The notes beneath the pieces were generated by a model, which searched no databases, had not been told where the DNA came from, and saw only the letters and a list, made by a program, of their open reading frames with translations. 58,309 nucleotides of DNA, from the NCBI GenBank assembly GCA_029204225.1, contig MU833297.1:1-58309 (forward strand). Direction: 5' to 3'. How positions within the stretch are numbered: position 1 is the first letter of the stretch; every line of letters begins with the position of its first letter. The DNA comes from Diphasiastrum complanatum. Taxonomy: Eukaryota; Streptophyta; Lycopodiopsida; Lycopodiales; Lycopodiaceae. The position numbers and the translations under genes were made by a program. Below, one piece after another: positions 1 through 29,098 of this stretch.

Positions 1-49
1 ATGCCTACGCTCAAGCTTCTGCTGCCAATCATCCCCACGTTTTGCAACA
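1..49 (+). repeat. 3' tail of the 5' LTR of copia A
   Basis: These bases match the last 49 bases of the 3' LTR at 3,253-3,301 with only a few substitutions. They end in ...GCAACA directly before the primer binding site, as an LTR should. Confidence 0.85.
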
Positions 50-61
50 TGATATCAGAGC
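50..61 (+). promoter_or_regulatory. Primer binding site of copia A (initiator Met tRNA type)
   Basis: TGATATCAGAGC differs by one base from TGGTATCAGAGC, the usual plant copia site complementary to the 3' end of initiator Met tRNA. It starts at the first base after the LTR, which fixes the LTR end. Confidence 0.85.
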
Positions 62-193
62 GAGCAATTCAGTAATCTGGCATTTCTACTACGGATTATC
101 AGTCTTGTTTCTACCAAGATGTCTCTCTAGCAAACGTGCAGCCAACAGTATTCCGACATTCGTTGTTTCTACCAACGATCTTGTTCAACTAGA

Positions 194-841
194 ATGGATC
201 CATTATCTAGTTCATCTCTCATTGACAAACTCGATGGAGATAACTACCATCTCTGGAAATTCAAGATGAAGGTTATACTACTAGCAAAAGAATTGTGCGA
301 CATTGTTGATGGCACAGAGCTCAAACCAGAAGGTGATGTAGCCAACATCACCAAGTGGAGACTGAGAGATGGCAAAGCATTTGCCATGATCACTCTCAAC
401 ATCAAGGATACTCAGATCAACCACATACGTGCTGCTCAAACTGCTAATAATGCATGGGACATCTTAGCAACTCTCTACGATATCAGGGATGTTACTTCTA
501 AGTTACACTTGAGGATGAAATTCTTGACCCTAAGGATGTTTGGCACATAAAGTGTTTCGATTCATCTCAACACGTTCAAAAATTTTATGGAGCAGATGAC
601 TGCAACTGGCTCAGTCATAGAAGATTCCGATGCACTCATGACTCTATTATCGAGTCTATCTGAAGCCTACGAAAATTGGGTAATGGCAATTTCTACCCAA
701 GAGCACCTCACTCTATCAAGAGTAATATTGTTGCTTCTACAAGAGGAGATCAGAAGATCATCATTCTCCTCAGTCTCAAGATCGGATCCTCAAGATCTAT
801 ATTCGAGAAATCAGAAATTCAGATCCAAGAGATCTATATAG
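194..841 (+). pseudogene. gag of copia A, broken
   Basis: The start MDPLSSSSLIDKLDGDNYHL and the following KWRLRDGKAFAMI region look like the copia gag N-terminus (UBN2/DUF4219 type). The frame is broken by TAA at 548-550 and resumes without a shift as SVSIHLNTFKN..., then ends at TAG 839-841. The expected CCHC zinc knuckle and the protease motif are not present downstream, where sequence jumps to the segment before integrase. Gag would form the virus-like particle. The start is chosen because MDP... follows a leader typical of copia elements. Confidence 0.75.
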
Positions 842-1143
842 TCAGATTATCCTGACAGGAAGAGCAACATGCAGCAGCTTGTACTAAATGAAGCATCAAC
901 TTCAGAGTCTTCATCATTCCATCGACTCATACTATCGAGGGTGTAGGAACAGTCAAAGTTGAATTCTAGAAAGGTGATGTAACGTTTTTCTCCAATGTTC
1001 TTCACATTCCAAATCTGAACTAAAACCTACTCTCAGTTAGCAGAATCACAGATTCGGGCTAGAGGGTCGAATTCGATAGACAGGGCTGCACTATTTTTGA
1101 TGAATCTAGGAAAGTTATTGCTTTCAGTAGAAGGTGTGGCAAT

Positions 1144-2292
1144 TTGTACAAAATCAATCACTCCTATTCTACAAGTAGTCAAGCTCTTTTTACTTCAACT
1201 TTTGAATCAACTGAGATGCTTTGGCATTTCAGATTAGGCCATTTAAATTCCAGTTGTATTCAGCAAATGTCGAAACAGAATTTAGTACAAGATCTACCCT
1301 TCATTAGCAAATCAAATTTTTCATGTGAAAGCTGTATTTCTAACAAGCATGCTAGAACTCCAGTCACTTTCGATTCAGTTCGTTCTTCTAAAGGTTCGTT
1401 AGATCTTGTACACATGGACATTTGTGGTCCTATGCAGACTATTTCCACATGGGGAGCTGTCTGTTTGCTAACTATCATTGATGACTTCTCTCGAAGGACT
1501 ACAACATATTTCTTGAAGAACAAATCCGAGACTCTCAAGTTCTTCATGCAGTTCAAGGCATCATCAGAAAAATCGACCCAGAGAAGAATCAAAGCTCTAC
1601 ACTCTGATGCAGGGGGAGTATTTATCTCCACCGAGTTCAAAGCTTTCTGGAAGGCCAATCAAATACATTTACAACAATATTCAGCCAGCTACTCACCTCA
1701 ATCCAATGGTGTAGCTCAAAGGAAGAATCGGACACTCATCGCAAGTGCAAAGAGCATGCTGTCCCATGCCTCTCTTCCAAAAAAATTCTGGGCAGAAGCT
1801 GTTACTATAGCAGCCTACCTTCAAAATCGATCCATACCAGAGGCCCTGAATGGCAAGACACCTTATGAGGTGTGGACATGATCGAAGCCATCACTCACAA
1901 ATATTCGAGTGTTTGGATGCATAGCCTACTCACAAATCCTTGGTGATCTAAGTAGGAAGCTGGAATACACCAACAAGAGATCGATCTTCATCAGCTATTC
2001 CTCAGACCATCAGACATACAAGCTCTTCAATCTGGACTCTCAGAAGACCTTCATGAGCAGAAATGTCATTTTTGTGGAAGATCAGTTTATCGACCTATTT
2101 CGAATTCAGATCCTAGAATCGACACCAACAACTTCGAACAACTCAGGACTGATCAGAAGATCGACAATGGCACTAACACAGACACTGACTCCGACAACGT
2201 GGCAGTCCCTTAGCAAACTGAATCGCATCAGAGGATCGAAGTTCAATCCAGAAGATCGAACCAATCAAGATAGCCTCCATCCCGATTTATGA
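1144..2292 (+). pseudogene. Integrase of copia A, one internal stop and altered catalytic site
   Basis: The frame has the gag pre-integrase and zinc-binding part (H-x-x-x-H in FRLGHLNSS, later CESC), then the DDE core: D in HMDICGP and D in LHSDAGG. The third acidic residue, normally E in NGVAERKNR, is Q here (NGVAQRKNR). TGA at 1879-1881 interrupts the frame, which continues in register to 2292 through the C-terminal region (FGCIAYSQ). The enzyme would have joined cDNA to the genome; this copy is predicted to be inactive. Confidence 0.85.
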
Positions 2293-2449
2293 ATGATCCG
2301 ACCTGCTACTTTGTGCAGGAATTAAACGTCGTTTCAGAGGCAATGTCAACACCTGATGCTGATAAAGAGAAGACCAATGCATCTTTTAACGAGAATGGTT
2401 TTATTCCAAACTCGACAGACTCGAATTTTATTTTCAGTCTGTATCGAAT

Positions 2450-2567
2450 CCCTTCATAATTATCACCTTTTATGTAGATGATATGCTACTATTTAGTAAC
2501 AATCTGAATCTATTGAAGGATTCAAAATGCATGTTAGCTCTATAAAAGGAGCATCATCTTAGATTTA
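2450..2567 (+). pseudogene. Reverse transcriptase fragment of copia A
   Basis: The peptide IITFYVDDMLLFSNN contains the YVDD polymerase motif of copia RT. Little else of RT is present, and the sequence runs within about 50 bases into the 3' LTR, so RT is mostly deleted and RNase H is absent. Confidence 0.7.
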
Positions 2568-2618
2568 ACGATATGTTAAAACTGAAGTTCAAAGCTTTTT
2601 CAGGGTCCACATTAGGAG

Positions 2619-3301
2619 TGTTAGATTTCTTATGCTTAGCCTTAACAAATCGTTCAAGTAATGAGCATCCTGAAAACAGCCGAAGGCTGACAGCATATTT
2701 CGGACCTTCGCATTTTTCCAAACTTTGTTTTTCCCTTAAAACATTTTCGTTTTAAGGCACTGTCGCCTTTTTCCCCACCTTCGGGAAAAATGCGACATTG
2801 TCGGGTTTTAAGGCATTGTCGGGTTTTTCCGCCTTTTCCGCACCTTAGGGATTTTTGTGCCTTAATCGTTTTAAGGCACCTTCGCCTTTTTATCATCAAC
2901 CCTAAAAACGCTGGACCGCTAAATATTCCAAGGGCAGTTACCCACCTTGTACATATGCTTGTAAATAGCATTCAATGCTTGTAAGATATTTTTTGAAGAC
3001 ACTTGTAAATATATACTACTAGCTGAATCAAGCAATGTAAGTGTTGTTTTAACATTATAATCAGAGTTCTTCTGTGGCAGTGTTATCATGCTCAGCAAGC
3101 TGAAGTTATTTCTTCAAGCCATTGTACCTTCCTTGTTGATATTAATCAGAGTGCATTTTCTGTCTTACTATTGTATTGTTCATTTGCGCAATTTTGTATG
3201 AATGATTCATCTTGAATATTTCTGCTGCTAACTGTTGCGTTTCCGTTCCTACACGCCTACGCTCAAGCTTCCGCTGCCATTCATCCCCACGTTTTGCGAC
3301 A
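2619..3301 (+). repeat. 3' LTR of copia A (683 bp)
   Basis: The left end TGTTAGATTT follows a purine tract (ATTAGGAG at 2611-2618) and the right end is ...GCGACA, so the LTR has TG...CA ends. The last 49 bases match the window start. The middle (about 2,690-2,900) is full of alternating direct and inverted versions of TTTTAAGGCA, CCTTCGC and TTTTTCC. A weak TATA-like run (AAATATATAC) lies near 3,006. The left boundary is inferred, since the 5' LTR start is outside the window. Confidence 0.75.
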
Positions 3302-4026
3302 TTTGGGTGGCGGGGGGGGATGCCACCCTTGTATCTTGATGTCACTTTAGAATCTCAACCCTACGCCAACATTGATTTCTTTCAAAACCGATGAGATTTT
3401 GCGTCTTTTAATGATTGACCATTCAAAAATTTCCAAGTGGCAACTATGACACATGGCTGACATCCAAATGGGTGGGAGCAAAGTATATGGTGCCATTACG
3501 CACCCTCACATCTAAGAAGCACACAGGGGTTTGGCCCTAGTGTATTGATAGCCACATGTTTTACTTTTTTTATAAAAATGGCGGACAACCAAACACAATC
3601 TCCCATAATCAATTCCACGCATTCTCCAGCAAGCCATATAATTGAAAACTGGACATTACCCTCACATGTGCATGGGTGCCCGGGACAGTGTTGAGTGCCT
3701 GAGAAAAAATGGTGCCAATGCTTGGCAAAAAACGGGAATGGTGCGCTGGGGCATGGTGCCCGTGAGTGTTTGGTGCTCGCAAGACAAACTCCTACCTCGT
3801 GCCAGTGCGTGCTCTAAAGCCCCTCAAGCCTTTAAGATTATGCACCACGAGAATGCTCGCGAGGAGAGTTTTACTGGTCACTTACGCACTAAAGTCAGAT
3901 ATCTTTTAGGCTTTTAGTGGTCTAGTGACCCGATCTTTTGCCGTCCTATTCTCTTTATTTGCAATAGGGGAGCTTTGGTTCGATCCATTTCTCTTTTTCC
4001 ATTGTTTGCTTTGTTTTGCTGTGGCG
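3302..4026 (+). promoter_or_regulatory. Presumed RPT3 promoter and 5' UTR, with TATA-like box at 3571-3578
   Basis: This interval lies between the copia A LTR and the RPT3 ATG. TATAAAAA at 3571-3578 is the best TATA-like motif; a start near 3,600 would give a 5' UTR of about 420 nt. No coding sequence is credible here. The ORF at 3,642-3,917 has no recognisable domain. RNA mapping would decide the true start. Confidence 0.4.
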
Positions 4027-21697
<17,671 letters not shown>

Positions 21698-22859
21698 TTA
21701 CAGAATTCCATATTTGTGGAAACCACCAATCCATATAGAAATAGCTTCAAAAGATTTGAAGCATTTAGTCCATTCTGTTGATAAAAGCAGATGTTATGTA
21801 TCTTTTTCTTGTACTGCTGGAGGGTGACACTGTCTTATTCATAAATTGGAGGTACAGAAGCCGTAACTTTTGATCTCTAGTTCCTTCGGGTAAAGATACG
21901 TAGTTAATTGGTTTATTTTGATTCTGGTGCACTTTTGATGGAGTTCCCTCTTGTTGTTTCTTACTCTACTATTCATGCCAAATTTTTAAGCCTGAAAAGA
22001 ATCTCCCTGTCAAAAGCATACAGTCGAATTATCAAGGCACATTAATCTTGTGGTGATTTGTGAGTCAGTATTGGTTAGTGGTTTAATTTTAAAGAGGCAA
22101 AAGAGTGAAATTTTTCTGCATTCTTCTTTATTGTGTCTTCATAAGTGATGTACTCTGCTCTGTGTCGAGGAGGAACGCATGTACATCAGAAAGATGGTTG
22201 TAAGGTAGTAGCATGTTCTGATACTTGGAATTCTTTTTGTGTGCACCTTCAAGGGTTTTTTTGCCGCCTTAGCAATGTACATATTTTTGTTCATTGTATG
22301 TACAAATTTAAAGCAAAGAGCATTTTGCATCATATTGGAAGCAAGATTGCAAAAACATGTGCCTATAAATCTCCTAGCCTTTTTGACATTGGAGTGTCAT
22401 TTTGGCCCTTAATTTTAGGAATAAGTTTGTAACGCTCAAGGCTTCATGCACACACACACCCACGCACACCCACAGTCGTCCAAAACTAATTCAATTAAGG
22501 GTGGAGTGGAGTAGAGTGGGCAAAAGCCAATACTTTTTTAATAACCGGAAGTTCAAAACATTGTACCAAAGGCTATCAGAGGACTTGCTATGCAGGATTT
22601 CTGAAATATGTGCGGTAGCAACAATGTAGAAATTTTTAAACATTCATAATTGACATTGATTCATTAAGACATTGAAGATGGTTGATTCCATTGGCATTGA
22701 AAAGAGGATACAAGTTTGATTGTTTTTTCAATTGGTTTCAATATATGTGCACACACGACATAAGCCAATTGCTTTAGGCTACTTGTTCTAGATAAAAAAA
22801 ATCGATGGACTGTCCTCAAGTGAGGCTTAGTGTTTCCAAACATACCTTTTCCAATTGTG

Positions 22860-24785
22860 TCTTTATGTTTTGTTCATTCCATCAATCACTAAGAACCTCC
22901 TTACTGTTAGTCAAATGCTTGGCAAGGGTCTTAAGGTGGAGTTTGTTGGTGATTCTTGCTTGATCAAAAGGAAATGAAACCTTGATTGCCAAGGGCAAGA
23001 GACAAGGTGAGATTTACAAACTTGATGGATATGTTGTTTTTAACCATGGTGGTTTGGAGGCAAAGAAGCAAGTTGGTGAGCTTTGCTCAATGTCAAAGTC
23101 ACATAGGTTGTCTTATTCTAAATCTAGCTCAAGATCTAAGATGCATTTTCATTTAGTACATTTGGATGTGCATTGCACTAGTGCTTTGAGTAAAGGAAGA
23201 GCAAAGATGTTCGTGACTTGCATTGATGACTTTAGTAGATATTATTGGATTTATCTTCTAAAGAGTGAGGACTTCATACTTGATGTCTCTCTCAAGCTCA
23301 AGAACGTTGTGGAGAGTCATTCAACATGAGGTCAAGAGCTTAAAGTTGGCAAAGGAAGACCTATCAACAAAGTTCAAAGAGGTTTGTGTGGCCATGGGAT
23401 AAAAAGGGAGCTTTCAATCTCAAAGGTTCTACATGGTGTGGAATAGATTGCCAAGTAATGCTCGTGATGGTAAAACACCATGTGAATTCTTGTCTAAGAA
23501 AATGCAAATTTTAGTCATTTGAGGATCTTTGGATCCATATGCTTTGTGCCTGTACCTCTTGATGTAAGGACAAAACAAGATGGAGCATCCTCAAGCTTAC
23601 TTGATCAAGCATTCTCTCAACAACAAATAGTTCAAATCATTGATGGAGATGGCTCAAGCCTTGAAGAGGAGGGATCTCAAGATCTCATGTCTCCAAGAAG
23701 ATCTTCTAGATCCAAATTCGAGCCTAGAAGGCTCACCTACATTGATAAAGGAAAGTAAGTTGAAGTTGGTAACATATCTAATGCTTTCTTCACTTCCTTT
23801 GATGAACCTTCATGTCAAAAGATTGGCATGAAGCTAATGATCGTAGAGTACTATGCTTTGATTGAAAATCATGCTTGGATATTGGTACATTTACCATCTA
23901 ACAAAAAAACAATAGGTTGTAAATGGGTCTTTAGAATCAAATACAACCAAGATGGCAAGATGGATCAATCAACAAGCTCAAGGCTTGGCTATGTGCAAAA
24001 GGCTATGTACAAATCAAAGGTTCGGATTATGAAGAGACCTTTGCACCCATGGCCAATTTGACAACAATTAGAATTTTGATTGCTCTATCTTCACATTTAA
24101 ATTGGATGCTCTTTCAAATGGATGTATCTAATGCTTTTTTGTATGGCTATCTTGAGGAGGAGATATACATGCTGCAACCCAAGGTCTTCATTCAACATGG
24201 ACTTGAAGACAAAGTTTGCCTACTCAAGAAGAGCTTGTATGATTTGAAACAAGCACCAAGATCATGGCATGCTCGACAACATTATTTTCTTATCTCATTT
24301 GGATTCAATCTAAGTGACTTAGATCCATCTTTGTACTTTAAATTTCATGATGATGATGTACTTGTACTCTCATTATATGTAGACGATGTTATGGAAATAA
24401 TGTAGATCCAATCAATGAGACCAAGATCGCATTATGTAAGGAGTTCAAAATGCAAGATCTAGGCACCTTGCATTATATTTTGGGTATAGAAGTAGGAAGA
24501 GGTCATAATTTTAGTTTCATTTGTCAATAAAAGTATGCTACTTCAATTCTAAATAATATAATATGGATAGGTGCAAAAAGAGAGAAACGCCAATGGAGCA
24601 CCATGTAAGAGATCCTAAGGGAGATGATGAAAGATCCTTCACGGACATCACACTCTTTAGGAGTCTTGTAAGCTTTTTACTTTGGCTTACCATATCTAGA
24701 CCAGATCTGAGCTATAGTATCAATATATTAAGTCAATTTATGCATGATCCATTGATTCACCATTGGAAACTAGACAGAATTGTAG
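22860..24785 (+). mobile_element. Copia fragment C1: integrase to reverse transcriptase, no ends
   Basis: In order on +: pre-integrase (LLTVSQMLGKGLKVEFVGDS, about 22,900), integrase core (LVHLDVHCTSALSKGRAKMF and TCIDDFSRYYW, 22,982-23,330), integrase C-terminus (RIFGSICFVPVPLD, 23,519-23,758), RT (GCKWVFRIKYNQDGK; FQMDVSNAFLYGYLEEEIYM; SLYVDD, 23,828-24,405) and RT end (24,563-24,780). Multiple stops and frameshifts break it. The later part of the integrase core is absent. Neither LTR, gag N-terminus nor RNase H is present. Confidence 0.85.
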
Positions 24786-25550
24786 TTGTGTTGGTGGCCG
24801 GAGAAGATAGGGTTGCCAATATCAAGTCAAGGGTGAACCTACTTCTACTTATGTTGGAGATGAAGAGGCACTCTTCACGAAAGGCAATGGCAAAGGAAGA
24901 TGAAAGTGGAACAAGAAGAGTACCATGGATCAAGGGCAAGGTGAGGCAACATCCTCTTATGGTGGTAAGAAGGATAAGTTTAAACTCAAATGCTTTTATT
25001 GTGACAAAAAGGGTCATTTTGCTAATGAGTGCTATAAAAAGAAAAGAGAGCAATTAGAAGATAGCAAGCAAAGCAACGTTACTAATGATGAAGATGTTAG
25101 TAATGAAGTTTGCTGATACTCTTATGATGTCTTCAAGTCTTATCTCAAGAGAAAGTGACAAAGATTCATGCTGGATTGATAGTAGAGCTAGTTCTCATAT
25201 GACTAGTCATAAGAAATCTTAGTCACTTATGATGGAGTCAAGCAAGTAATCTACATGACAAATGATGGTGAGTGTGTCATTGAAGATATTGGCTCTATTT
25301 CTCTTACTCTCTCAAATAAGAGAAAACCAAGATTTGAAAATGTATTGTGTATTCATTCAATTTCAACGAGTCTTCTTAGTATTGGACAAATGATTTGATG
25401 ACAATGGACATCAAGTAGAGTTTGATGGAGGCGGCTTGTAACATAAAGAAGGGAGATGTCTTTATTGCAAAGGGCGTTAGACAAGGTAGACTTTATATGT
25501 CTAATCAAAGGGATTTGATGAAAAAAAAGTGGTGACAAGTGCAACGTCTC
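24785..25550 (+). mobile_element. Copia fragment C2: gag end, protease, pre-integrase
   Basis: At 24,785 the RT frame of C1 stops and a gag frame begins partway through. It has CFYCDKKGHFANEC (CX2CX4HX4C knuckle, 24,925-25,116), then DSCWIDSRASSHMTS, the aspartic protease site with Gly changed to Arg, and pre-integrase NVLCIHSISTSLLSIGQM. It is + strand and related to C1, so this is a second truncated copy, not a continuation. Confidence 0.8.
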
Positions 25551-25800
25551 ATTCTCCTCATTCTCTTCTCATGTGCTCTTTACTCATTTTGATAATACTA
25601 GTAAGCTTGTTCTCTTCAAGTGTGCATTTTGCAAATGGTTGTGATTCTTTTGGTGATCCAATGAAGGTATTTTTTACAGCAAGTAATGTCACATGGTTCA
25701 ATAAAAAGAGTAAATCAAGTGATTCTATGTTGGATAGAATTGAGGTGCTTGATAGACAAGCTAGTCAAGAAGAGGAGTCTTCTACCTTTTATGATTTGTG
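25551..25800 (+). other. Unassigned stretch with a short hydrophobic ORF
   Basis: An ORF at 25,529-25,819 includes a hydrophobic run (LLMCSLLILIILVSLF) followed by polar residues. It begins without a good ATG context and sits between two retroelement pieces. No domain is recognised; it is probably read-through of repeat DNA. Confidence 0.3.
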
Positions 25801-26477
25801 TGAAAATTGGCAATTATAGCTTGATTTAACCTTGTAAATTTGTACATAGGTGGGTCCCACACACGTGGAGGCTATTCCTACGTGTGAATTATAGGCCTGG
25901 GTAAGCTAGAACCAATTCATAGGTGGTATTTAGGTCATTTGGTCAAGATTCCTAAAATCTAAGACCTACCTCCACAAATCTAGGAAATTGGGTGTTGAAC
26001 TACCTTCCCATGGTTGGCATAACTAATGGTTAGGTAAATTAGTGATGATTGGCCACGTCTATGGCTAAATTGTCACATGAAAATGAGCTACACTTGATCA
26101 GCCAGCCTTCATAATGATTATATGTCTGTACTTGCTCATTGAGAGATCAATCGAGAAAATCAAGATTTTGGAGTTCAAGAAGCAAGTCTCGACTTTTCTC
26201 TCTTATAACTTGTGTTTGAATGATTGTATTGCTTTTAACTCTTAGTATACATTAAAATCTATCCACACATCATACATGGACTGTGCTTCACACGTGTGAA
26301 GTCATCTTTGACGATTTTTACCTTCTTTTGATTGCTCTTGCTAGTATAGATCAAGATTGTTACTTTAATTCAATGTTTTTGAGGTAGATAATCAATGAGA
26401 TAGATCTAACTATGCAATCAATCACTCTTGAGGACTGAAAGCATCCATTTAAGGTTCTTATTTCTTTTATTCTAACA
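25800..26477 (+). repeat. 5' LTR of copia D (left end uncertain)
   Basis: It ends TTCTAACA at 26,477, exactly before a perfect primer binding site. It contains CACACGTGG and a 16-bp palindrome CTTCACACGTGTGAAG at 26286-26301. The left boundary is not defined and is given roughly. Confidence 0.6.
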
Positions 26478-26489
26478 TGGTATCAGAGC
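26478..26489 (+). promoter_or_regulatory. Primer binding site of copia D (initiator Met tRNA)
   Basis: TGGTATCAGAGC is an exact match to the common plant copia primer site. It fixes the orientation (+) and the LTR end. The leader 26,490-27,009 carries no ORF. Confidence 0.92.
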
Positions 26490-27009
26490 TAAGTACAAGA
26501 GGAAGAAGTGTTCGATTCATAATCTATCCCAAATTAGCAAGTTTTTTGGGCTAATCATCTTTTCTTGAGAGGGCGAGTTTGATGTGAGTGATTACTATCA
26601 TTTTTCAGGTTCAAATTCAAGTGTGGGTTGCAGGTGTACTCTCACATGTGAGAGTGTGTGGACCAACTTACAAGCACCATACTTTGAATGACCCTCAAAA
26701 TAGTAAGAGATCTCTTGGTGATGAGATTTTTGATGCAAATTGAAGACAAAGCATCTAGAATCATAAACCAAAGTTTAAATTTGATATTGGATCATCAAAT
26801 GAATTCTTGTATTCTTTGAAACAGGTCCTTAAAGTTGAGTTTACGGTCTTGTTTGATTCTTCAAAGAGTTGGAGAGAGAGCATAGTAAAATCTTGAACTA
26901 GTCATTAAAAAATCATTGATTTTTTAGATAGATTTGATAGAAAGTTGTCTAGTACTCAATTTAATTCCATATATTTGTGAGAGACTGTGAGGATTTATAA
27001 ATGCTAGAA

Positions 27010-27623
27010 TGCTGAAATCACACGTGTGGGACGCCCTACACATGTATTTTTGATCTCCTAAGCACAATAACACCATAAAGATCAGACTAGCATTGGTTGT
27101 CAATAGGAAAGCTGATCATACAAGCAATATTATTGTGTTACAAGCAAGATCTGTCAACAAAACATAAGACAAAGCATCATAAATGCCTCTACTCGGCTAG
27201 AGAGAGAAAATAACAAGTACAACACTCGTGGAGAGAGAGAGGGCACAAAGAGCTTGTCTCCAAATTTGCATTACACAAAAATTTCATCATTTTCTCAATG
27301 AGAGTACATCACATATATATAGATCCATGGACTCTTCTCCTACTTTGAGTTGAATTGGAGTTTTGGATCCACCTCTCAAGCTATCTAGACTTATCCAAGC
27401 CACCTCACTATGTCTAATTTTGCCACATAGTCTTTTCATGCATTAAATGTGGCATGTAAAGTACAAATGGTAATTCCTATGGTAGCTCGAGTTTCTACTT
27501 CTACCTACCTTGAATATTTTATTCCAAGATGGGTCTTTACTAAGCCAAAAGAGCTCAATTCATCTTTGGCATTTTTTAGGACCCATACTCACAACATTAG
27601 ATATATTTTTCAATATTTTGACA
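27010..27623 (-). repeat. 3' LTR of copia E (614 bp)
   Basis: On + it begins TGCTGAAATCACACGTGTGG and ends ...TATTTTGACA. The next + bases CTCCTAAAAA are the polypurine tract of the - strand (TTTTTAGGAG). It nearly matches 31,667-32,275. Confidence 0.93.
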
Positions 27624-27638
27624 CTCCTAAAAATGTAT

Positions 27639-28269
27639 CTAATGTGGATTAAGCATTGATCTTGAGATAAGACCAAGATTAGACCTATGCTTTGAGAAGG
27701 CACTTTTGCAAAGTGGATTTGTGAGAAGATCAGCAATACACGAAGATGTGTCGACATGTTCTAAGTTGATTTCACCTCCAATGAGCTTTTCCCTTACAAA
27801 ATGGTGTGCCACTTCTATATGCTTGCTTCTTGCATGAAAAATAGGATTGTTTGCAAGAGCTTGTGCCGATATGTTGTCACATTTGATCAAGGGAAGATCA
27901 CCCACCCTCTTTGATGCACTTTAGCTCCATGATTAACCTTTTGATCCAAAGCACTTCTTTAGTTGTTGTAGTGAGTGCTTTGTACTCGGCCTCACAAGAT
28001 GATAGAGATATGGTATCCTGCTTCTTTGAAAGCCAAGACACAAGATTGCCTCCAAGAAAGATAGTATATGCATTAATGGACTTCCGATCCATTTTATCAC
28101 TTGCAAAATTGGAATCTGAATAGCCAACAATGGTTAGATCTTCATTTTTGTACAATAAACCATAATCTTGAGTAGAAGATACACATCTTAGAACTCGCTT
28201 GGCCATCTTCCAATGTTGGGTCTTGGGATCTTGCATAAATTGACTCAATTTGTGCACACAATAGCTCAA
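27639..28269 (-). pseudogene. RNase H of copia E, frame broken near 27,900
   Basis: 27,898-28,269 reads HKLSQFMQDPKTQHWKMAKR, YSDSNFASDKMDRKS, WLSKKQDTISLSSCEAEYKA; 27,639-27,905 reads LIKCDNISAQALANNPIFHA and RSKHIEVAHHFVREKL. Together they give the copia RNase H core with acidic residues, in two frames that overlap by a few bases. Confidence 0.88.
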
Positions 28270-28304
28270 ATCGGGTCTAGTGATAGAAAGCCAAATTAAA
28301 GAGC

Positions 28305-29098
28305 CTATGTGATGTCCTCGAAGGATCTTTCATCACCTTTGATAGGATCTTTTACATGTTGCTCCATGGGAGTATCTATGCCTTTACAACTTTGCATATT
28401 GAATTTTCTCAACATAGAAAAGACATATCTAGATCGACAAATAAAAGCATACTCTTCATGAAAATCAATCTCAAGGCCCAAAATGTAATGGATCTCTCCT
28501 AGATCTTGCATTTTAAATTCTTTTCCTAATGCATCTTTGGTTTCTTGAACTAGCATCAAACAACTTCCACTAAGAATAATGTCATCTACATAGATTAGGA
28601 GAATGACAATATTAGTACCATCAAATTTTAAGTACATAGAAGGATCATAGTCACTAAGCACAAATCCTAATGAAAGTAGAAAGTTGTTGAGTCTTGAATA
28701 CCATGATCTAGGTGCTTGCTTTAAGCCACAAAGACTTCTAAATAGCAAACACTCCTTAGATTTATCCTTGATAAATCCTTGAGGCCGTTCCATGTATATC
28801 TCCTCCTCAAGATAGCCATTCAAAAAAGCGTTGGAGACATCAAGTTGAAATAGTTTCCACTTAAAAAATAAGGCAAGAGGATGGAGCCATCATGATTGTA
28901 CTTAATCTTGAACACCCACTTGCATCCAATGATATGCATGTAAGGTGGTGGATCCACTAGCTCCCATGTGTGGTTGGTGATCAAGGCATCATATTCAATC
29001 TTCATGGCCTCATACCACTCCTTGGTATTGAGGGCTTCTTGAATATCTTTGGGCTCCTCATGAGAAACAAAATAAGCATAAGTGGAATCAAGATCCAC
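28305..29098 (-). pseudogene. Reverse transcriptase of copia E with internal deletion and frameshift
   Basis: The N-terminal part (28,820-29,098) has TKEWYEAMKIEYDALITNHT and GCKWVFKIKYNHDGS and then loses the segment that normally links it to QLDVSNAFLNG. The frame then shifts (NYFNLMSPTLF is the out-of-frame remnant). The second part (28,305-28,823) has MNGYLEEEIYMERPQGFI, GLKQAPRSWYSRLN and LIYVDDIILSG with the catalytic YVDD. About 35 codons seem missing. Confidence 0.87.

Larger units (their letters stand above)
1..3301 (+). mobile_element. Copia-type LTR retrotransposon relic (copia A), 5' end cut by window edge
   Basis: The first 49 bases match 3,253-3,301 closely, so both are the 3' end of one LTR. 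An initiator-Met-type primer binding site follows at once, then gag, integrase and a trace of reverse transcriptase, all on +, and then the 3' LTR. Gag-to-IN order before RT is the copia order. The element is defective: gag has in-frame stops, the protease region is missing, integrase has an internal stop, and most RT and all RNase H are deleted. Most of the 5' LTR lies outside the window, so the target duplication cannot be checked. Confidence 0.9.

Noticed and set aside
3642-3917. 91-codon ORF upstream of RPT3
   Set aside because: It has no domain and overlaps the expected promoter and 5' UTR.
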